Below are positions 58,553-64,000 of a DNA stretch of 64,000 nucleotides, piece after piece (positions within the stretch are counted from its first letter, which is position 1; each line of letters opens with the position of its first letter). The notes under the pieces were generated by a model that saw only the letters and a list, made by a program, of their open reading frames with translations, had not been told where the DNA came from and ran no database searches. Position numbers and translations under genes: made by a program. This stretch comes from Moritella sp. F3 (GTDB lineage Bacteria; Pseudomonadota; Gammaproteobacteria; Enterobacterales; Moritellaceae): contig NZ_BLRL01000002.1 of assembly GCF_015082335.1 (NCBI RefSeq), forward strand, positions 596,569-660,568, given 5' to 3'.

Positions 58553-58909
58553 TTAGGTTTTAATGGACTGATATTTTTCGGCGTCTATAGGGCTATGCGC
58601 TTCCATTGCATAGATGTCATTATATTCATGCTCAATGAGTAAACCAAAGTGAGCAGAAAGCGATCCGATATCTTGCAATGACAATTCTTCAAGTGACCAG
58701 ACTGGCGTTGCATAATCACAAATATAATAACCTTGTAATTGTGCTGTTGGATTTTCAACAATGATAAGCTGATCGATAGCATAACATTCATCAATACCTG
58801 CCACTGATAAGCAGGCTTTATCAGCAATGAGTAATACACTAAATGTCACTTTAGAATCCGGCAGTTCTAATAAATAACAGAGTTTTTTAAGCATTGGCAC
58901 ACTTATCAT
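58553..58909 (-). CDS. Hypothetical protein, 118 residues
   Basis: I do not recognise this protein. It is acidic and soluble-looking, with no signal peptide or membrane segment. Possible beta-strands (VTFSVLLIADKACLSVAG, AIDQLIIVENPTAQLQGYYICDY) are followed by a helix around WSLEELSLQDIGSLSAHFGLLIEHEY. No obvious metal or catalytic motif is present. No ribosome binding site is clear before either ATG 58909 or 58894. It lies 93 bp upstream of the DUF5062 gene in the same direction and could be cotranscribed. Confidence 0.6.
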   Translation of the reverse strand: MISVPMLKKLCYLLELPDSKVTFSVLLIADKACLSVAGIDECYAIDQLIIVENPTAQLQGYYICDYATPVWSLEELSLQDIGSLSAHFGLLIEHEYNDIYAMEAHSPIDAEKYQSIKT

Positions 58910-59105
58910 AAAAGTTTAATTCAGACTCAAAGATTAGAACAAATTTGAACGATGGCACTGATATTCGATGAATTAATAATTTTTTATTACTCATTACATT
59001 AAGTACCCTTACTGCTTAACGTGGACTCACAGGATAAAATCAGCAAGTCCACTTGCTTAAACATGCTACCTAATACTAAATTCGCTAATATTAAAGTCGT
59101 TAATA

Positions 59106-61145
<2,040 letters not shown>

Positions 61146-61272
61146 TCACTCCATTGCGTTGAGTATTTATTTTATTATTATGTTATGAAAAGTAGCGCTA
61201 AAGCACGGCGGATACAATGCTCATGATATACAATTAATTATCTTTAGTTAGCAATCGTACTTTCCTGCAGGA

Positions 61273-61289
61273 TTAACAAACATTGTTAA
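61273..61289. promoter_or_regulatory. Palindrome between fadH and the AraC regulator
   Basis: TTAACAA (61273-61279), a 3-nt spacer and TTGTTAA (61283-61289) form a perfect inverted repeat 10 bp before the regulator's start and 131 bp before fadH. It may be an operator for the regulator. AraC proteins often use direct repeats, so this is uncertain. Confidence 0.35.
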
Positions 61290-61298
61290 CTCGCATTT

Positions 61299-62399
61299 GT
61301 GATGACGGATATGATGAGTATGACGAAAGTGAAAGAGTCGAAAGTAAGTTTAGGGGATATTTCGGTTAATTTTCTACAACAAATGGACTTAACAAGTCAT
61401 AAGATCAATGGCAATATGACGTCTATTTTAGCCAAATATAACGTCTCAATCTCCCAACTAAGTGCCCATAATGGACGTTTATCCATACCCAAATATATGC
61501 GTATCGGCTTTGATCTTATCCAACAAACTCAGCGTGATGATCTGGGCTTACTCATGGGGGAAAATGTCTGTTTTCAACATTACGGCATGCTAGGGTTTGC
61601 AGCTATGTCAGCACCTGACATTGGTACGATGGCACAAGTCCTAGCGCAATATGAGAGTTTATTAAGTCAAAATGTACGTGGGCACTCCACCTTCTCTCCT
61701 GTAGAAGATACCAGTGGAACAGCATCAGATCCGACGCTAAGTTTCTATTCGATAGCACCATACAATCTCTACAATTGTTTTGTGGTCGATTCAGTATTGG
61801 CAAGTTGGTTTACTTTACTCACTACGCGAACAATGCATTTAGCTCAGGCAGTGTATCCGGTCAAAGCTGTGCATATTGAATATCCCGAACCGCACAACAG
61901 CGAGCGCTATCATGTATTTTTTCAATGTCCGGTTATCTTTAATTCTACATTCAATGGGTTAGTATTAAATAGTCAGCATATCGACACGCCGCTGCCAGAT
62001 GCTTGTATGAGTAGTTATTTACAAGCACAACAATTGTGCCAACATGAGCTAAACCTGCTGCAACAAAATCAAGATTGGCAGAGTAAAGTTATTGAAAAAG
62101 TAAGCCATAACTTAGTAGGAAATATGCCTGACATTAACCAAGTTGCAGCACTACTGGGCACATCACCATGGACACTAAGAAGACGGCTATACAAAGAAAA
62201 TACCAACTATCAACGTATCATGGATACGACAAGGCAGGGGCTAGCCTTGAGTTATGTTCGTGATACCCAGCTAAGCTTTAGTGAGATCTCGTATTTGCTA
62301 GGCTTTGCGACTCCAGCGGCATTCTATAAGGCCTTTCGCCGTTGGACCCAAAGTACGCCGAAAAATTATCGTCAAACATTTATAAACAAGCGCGGATAA
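61299..62399 (+). CDS. AraC family transcriptional regulator (arabinose-binding-type N-domain)
   Basis: 366 residues. The N-terminal 200 residues fit the OruR/ArgR-like ligand domain (LGLLMGENVCFQHYGMLGFAAMSAPDIG). The C-terminal double helix-turn-helix has VAALLGTSPWTLRRRLYKENTNYQ and FSEISYLLGFATPAAFYKAFRRW. It is divergent from fadH and so probably regulates it. The start is unsure, with several Met/Val codons close together and no good ribosome binding site. Its 3' end overlaps the convergent DTW gene by 20 bp. Confidence 0.88.
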   Translation: MMTDMMSMTKVKESKVSLGDISVNFLQQMDLTSHKINGNMTSILAKYNVSISQLSAHNGRLSIPKYMRIGFDLIQQTQRDDLGLLMGENVCFQHYGMLGFAAMSAPDIGTMAQVLAQYESLLSQNVRGHSTFSPVEDTSGTASDPTLSFYSIAPYNLYNCFVVDSVLASWFTLLTTRTMHLAQAVYPVKAVHIEYPEPHNSERYHVFFQCPVIFNSTFNGLVLNSQHIDTPLPDACMSSYLQAQQLCQHELNLLQQNQDWQSKVIEKVSHNLVGNMPDINQVAALLGTSPWTLRRRLYKENTNYQRIMDTTRQGLALSYVRDTQLSFSEISYLLGFATPAAFYKAFRRWTQSTPKNYRQTFINKRG

Positions 62400-62841
62400 A
62401 TGCCTTAAATTCGACTTTCAACCGCTCGGCTTCCGCATCACGCTGCTGTAACCGCAGTAACTCAATCACACACTCGACAGTGCTTAGCCCACCTTCAAGT
62501 TGGTTGGCGCGTAAAATAAACTCGGATGCTTGTGGCGCAGTTAGCGTTACCTTAGGTAAGTCTTTTAAATAGTCACTGCGACTATACATCTTACGCGCTT
62601 CTTGCCAGGTACTATCGAGCAACACTAAGCTATCAAAATCACTTATATCATGCTCGCCTTCCGCACCAGGGGCTAAAATAGCCACACGGCCAGTTTTGAT
62701 CGCCGCTAATAATTGACTATCAGGTTCTTTCCGACGCCAAGCAACAATACTGGTTTCATCAGGTAGGAACTGTTGTACTAATTTGCCTGTATTACTGCGG
62801 CGTGAGAACTCTCTCTCGTGGGTAACAAGATATATATGCAT
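62380..62841 (-). CDS. DTW domain-containing protein (tRNA-uridine aminocarboxypropyltransferase-like)
   Basis: 153 residues, short form. YLVTHEREFSRRSNTGKLV at the N-terminus, ILAPGAEGEH in the middle and LLDSTWQEARKMY, the DTW box with S in the second place, are family marks. Related enzymes add an acp group to tRNA uridine. It lacks the N-terminal zinc cysteines of longer members such as TapT, so the exact target is uncertain. It ends inside the last codons of the AraC regulator. Confidence 0.83.
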   Translation of the reverse strand: MHIYLVTHEREFSRRSNTGKLVQQFLPDETSIVAWRRKEPDSQLLAAIKTGRVAILAPGAEGEHDISDFDSLVLLDSTWQEARKMYSRSDYLKDLPKVTLTAPQASEFILRANQLEGGLSTVECVIELLRLQQRDAEAERLKVEFKAFIRACL

Positions 62842-62957
62842 GAATTTATAACTTCAGTCGATGAAACAGGATAAATATTAAATAAGAGGTAAAGTAACCG
62901 CTACCATTATGCCTTACAGTGGTACTAACTAAGCTGTAAGTATGACGAGGATCTACT

Positions 62958-63065
62958 ATGTTCGCATTTAGTAAACACATTTTCAGTAAATTAAACTATA
63001 TCTTATCACTGTTCTTTCGCCCTAACGAACCTGCTAAAACGAATATGGTCTTTATGACGATATAA
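62958..63065 (+). CDS. Putative small protein, 35 residues
   Basis: ATG 62958 follows GAGG seven bases upstream (62947-62950). The frame encodes MFAFSKHIFSKLNYILSLFF, then RPNEPAKTNMVFMTI. The first 20 residues are hydrophobic with spaced lysines and could form an amphipathic or membrane helix. No family is recognised. It lies in a 305-bp gap between the DTW gene and msrC, and a Fur-like site follows at 63077. A chance ORF is possible. Confidence 0.4.
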   Translation: MFAFSKHIFSKLNYILSLFFRPNEPAKTNMVFMTI

Positions 63066-63076
63066 TCATCAGATAA

Positions 63077-63095
63077 GATAAAGGTAATCATTATC
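63077..63095. promoter_or_regulatory. Fur-box-like sequence upstream of msrC
   Basis: GATAAAGGTAATCATTATC agrees with the 19-bp Fur consensus at 17 of 19 positions, a better match than the site at the siderophore genes. It lies 52 bp before the msrC start and 12 bp after the 35-residue ORF. Iron control of msrC is inference. Confidence 0.55.
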
Positions 63096-63146
63096 ATCGA
63101 TAAGATGGGTCTTACTCTTTCATCTTATCTCGTATCAAGGGAATAC

Positions 63147-63608
63147 ATGTCTACAATCCAACTTTACCAGCGTCTTGCCCAACAAGCAGACGCTTTAATG
63201 GCTGAAGAAAACAATTTAATTGCCAATCTAGCTAACCTCAGTGCTTTATTATTCATGGAACTAGAAGATATTAACTGGGCTGGTTTTTATCTCTGCGAGA
63301 ATGACGAATTGGTATTAGGCCCTTTCCAAGGCCTACCTGCTTGTATTCGCATTCCTATCGGTAGAGGCGTTTGTGGTACCGCTGCGAGCACATTACAGTC
63401 GCAACTGGTCACCGATGTACATGACTTCCCTGGTCACATTGCTTGCGATGCCGCGAGTAATTCAGAGATCGTCATACCAATCGTGGTGAACAATAAATTA
63501 ATCGGGGTATTGGATATCGACAGCCCGAGCATTGGCCGTTTCAAACAAGATGATTTAGACGGCGCTGAATTATTGGTAAGCCAACTCGTGCAGCGTTTAA
63601 CAGCCTAA
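63147..63608 (+). CDS. msrC: Free methionine-(R)-sulfoxide reductase, GAF domain
   Basis: 153 residues, a single GAF domain. The three redox cysteines C66, C76 and C100 have the same spacing (10 and 24) as C84, C94 and C118 of the E. coli enzyme. Other marks are LFMELEDINWAGFYL, RIPIGRGVCGTAA and EIVIPIVVNNKLIGVLDIDSP. It repairs oxidised free methionine. ATG 63147 has AAGGGAA five bases upstream; a longer frame to 63105 is less likely. Confidence 0.93.
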   Translation: MSTIQLYQRLAQQADALMAEENNLIANLANLSALLFMELEDINWAGFYLCENDELVLGPFQGLPACIRIPIGRGVCGTAASTLQSQLVTDVHDFPGHIACDAASNSEIVIPIVVNNKLIGVLDIDSPSIGRFKQDDLDGAELLVSQLVQRLTA

Positions 63609-63650
63609 GCATTTAGTTATTGAGCAAGCTGTTATAGCACCTCTTAATAA

Positions 63651-64000
63651 CTATAAGGCCTGTAGCTGCAAAGCGCAGGCCTTTGTGATCATGGCGACTC
63701 GACGCCCTAAGTATTTAGCGGTATCCAAATCACTGCGGTGAACTTCCCCTTCCGGATTATGCCCAACCACACCTAACTGACAGCCCAGACGATTTAAGCC
63801 GACGCTATTATAACCACCTGCAATATCAAGACCGACCCATAACATGCCTTGCTGACTGGCTAGCGTTGCCATATATTGAATGGTATTGGCTTGATCACCA
63901 TTGAGACAACTGCCAACAGTAAAGCCAGCTGAAAATTTATTGCGCCATTGTTGCCTATCCCAACGCTCACTTGTCGCATCCGCAAATGCTTTAAACTGGC
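63651..64000 (-). CDS. Flavodoxin/NADPH-quinone reductase family protein, C-terminal part (5' end outside window)
   Basis: The frame is open to the right edge of the window, giving at least 115 residues. FSAGFTVGSCLNGDQANTIQYMATLAS followed by MLWVGLD is like the FMN-binding C-terminal half of WrbA-type flavodoxin-like proteins. The start and FMN phosphate loop are outside the window, so the exact family is open. It is convergent with msrC; a short hairpin (63655-63683) overlaps its last codons. Confidence 0.75.
   Translation of the reverse strand, partial: QFKAFADATSERWDRQQWRNKFSAGFTVGSCLNGDQANTIQYMATLASQQGMLWVGLDIAGGYNSVGLNRLGCQLGVVGHNPEGEVHRSDLDTAKYLGRRVAMITKACALQLQAL

Noticed and set aside
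63655..63683. Hairpin AAGGCCTG/CAGGCCTT as terminator for msrC
   Set aside because: It lies inside the last codons of the convergent gene and has only a short T-stretch. Mentioned in that gene's entry but not listed as a feature.

Overview
The window is chromosomal DNA of a marine gammaproteobacterium, most likely Moritella or a close relative in the Alteromonadales/Vibrio/Shewanella sphere. This is inferred from gene order and family resemblance: bepA-arsC-DUF2069 facing hda-DUF2066, upp next to purMN, a full isc operon, fadE downstream of gmhA, and a DUF3305/DUF3306 formate dehydrogenase locus. Genes are dense, AT-rich and mostly in conserved families. I saw no rRNA, tRNA, insertion sequence, prophage or CRISPR array.

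Layout. (1) 1-2.6 kb: end of an ABC transporter ATPase, then mobA and a fused mobB-moeA gene for molybdenum cofactor. (2) 3.1-4.8 kb: a secreted GH19 chitinase. (3) 4.9-15.7 kb: a formate dehydrogenase locus. On the minus strand are DUF3305, DUF3306, an iron-sulfur protein, a TorD-type chaperone, a small Tat-signal protein and the alpha, beta and gamma subunits. Divergent from it are fdhD and a one-component regulator whose ligand domain resembles periplasmic binding proteins. The catalytic subunit uses cysteine, not selenocysteine. (4) 15.9-32.3 kb: housekeeping genes: iron-type alcohol dehydrogenase, hydroxyisobutyryl-CoA-hydrolase-like protein, YjdM, a YeeN-type YebC protein, BepA, ArsC, Hda, Upp, PurM/PurN, a YafJ-like amidotransferase, GmhA and FadE with a FadR-like operator. 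(5) 32.4-41.5 kb: pepB, the iscRSUA-hscBA-fdx-iscX operon with two adjacent IscR type 1 sites, trmJ and suhB. (6) 41.6-55.8 kb: an aerobactin-type siderophore locus. One tight minus-strand operon carries an MFS exporter candidate, an iutA-like receptor, fhuC/D/B-like import genes, a nitroreductase, an iucA-iucB fusion and iucD. A divergent iucC shares a Fur-box-like promoter region with it. (7) 55.9-64 kb: a lipoprotein hydrolase, a patatin-like phospholipase, DUF5062, an unknown 118-aa protein, fadH with a divergent AraC regulator, a DTW-domain protein, msrC and the 3' end of a flavodoxin-like gene.

How it fits together. Regions 1 and 3 form a molybdenum/tungsten and formate module: metal uptake, cofactor assembly, sulfur insertion by FdhD, chaperone and Tat export, then a periplasm-facing enzyme. 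Regions 5 and 6 concern iron: Fe-S assembly with IscR feedback, and hydroxamate siderophore synthesis, export and uptake with Fur control.

The most unusual observations are a SuhB with nearly all metal-binding residues replaced, the iucA-iucB fusion, a nitroreductase inside the siderophore operon, a near-consensus Fur box before msrC, GGGACA half-sites before the formate dehydrogenase structural operon, and two small ORFs with good ribosome binding sites.
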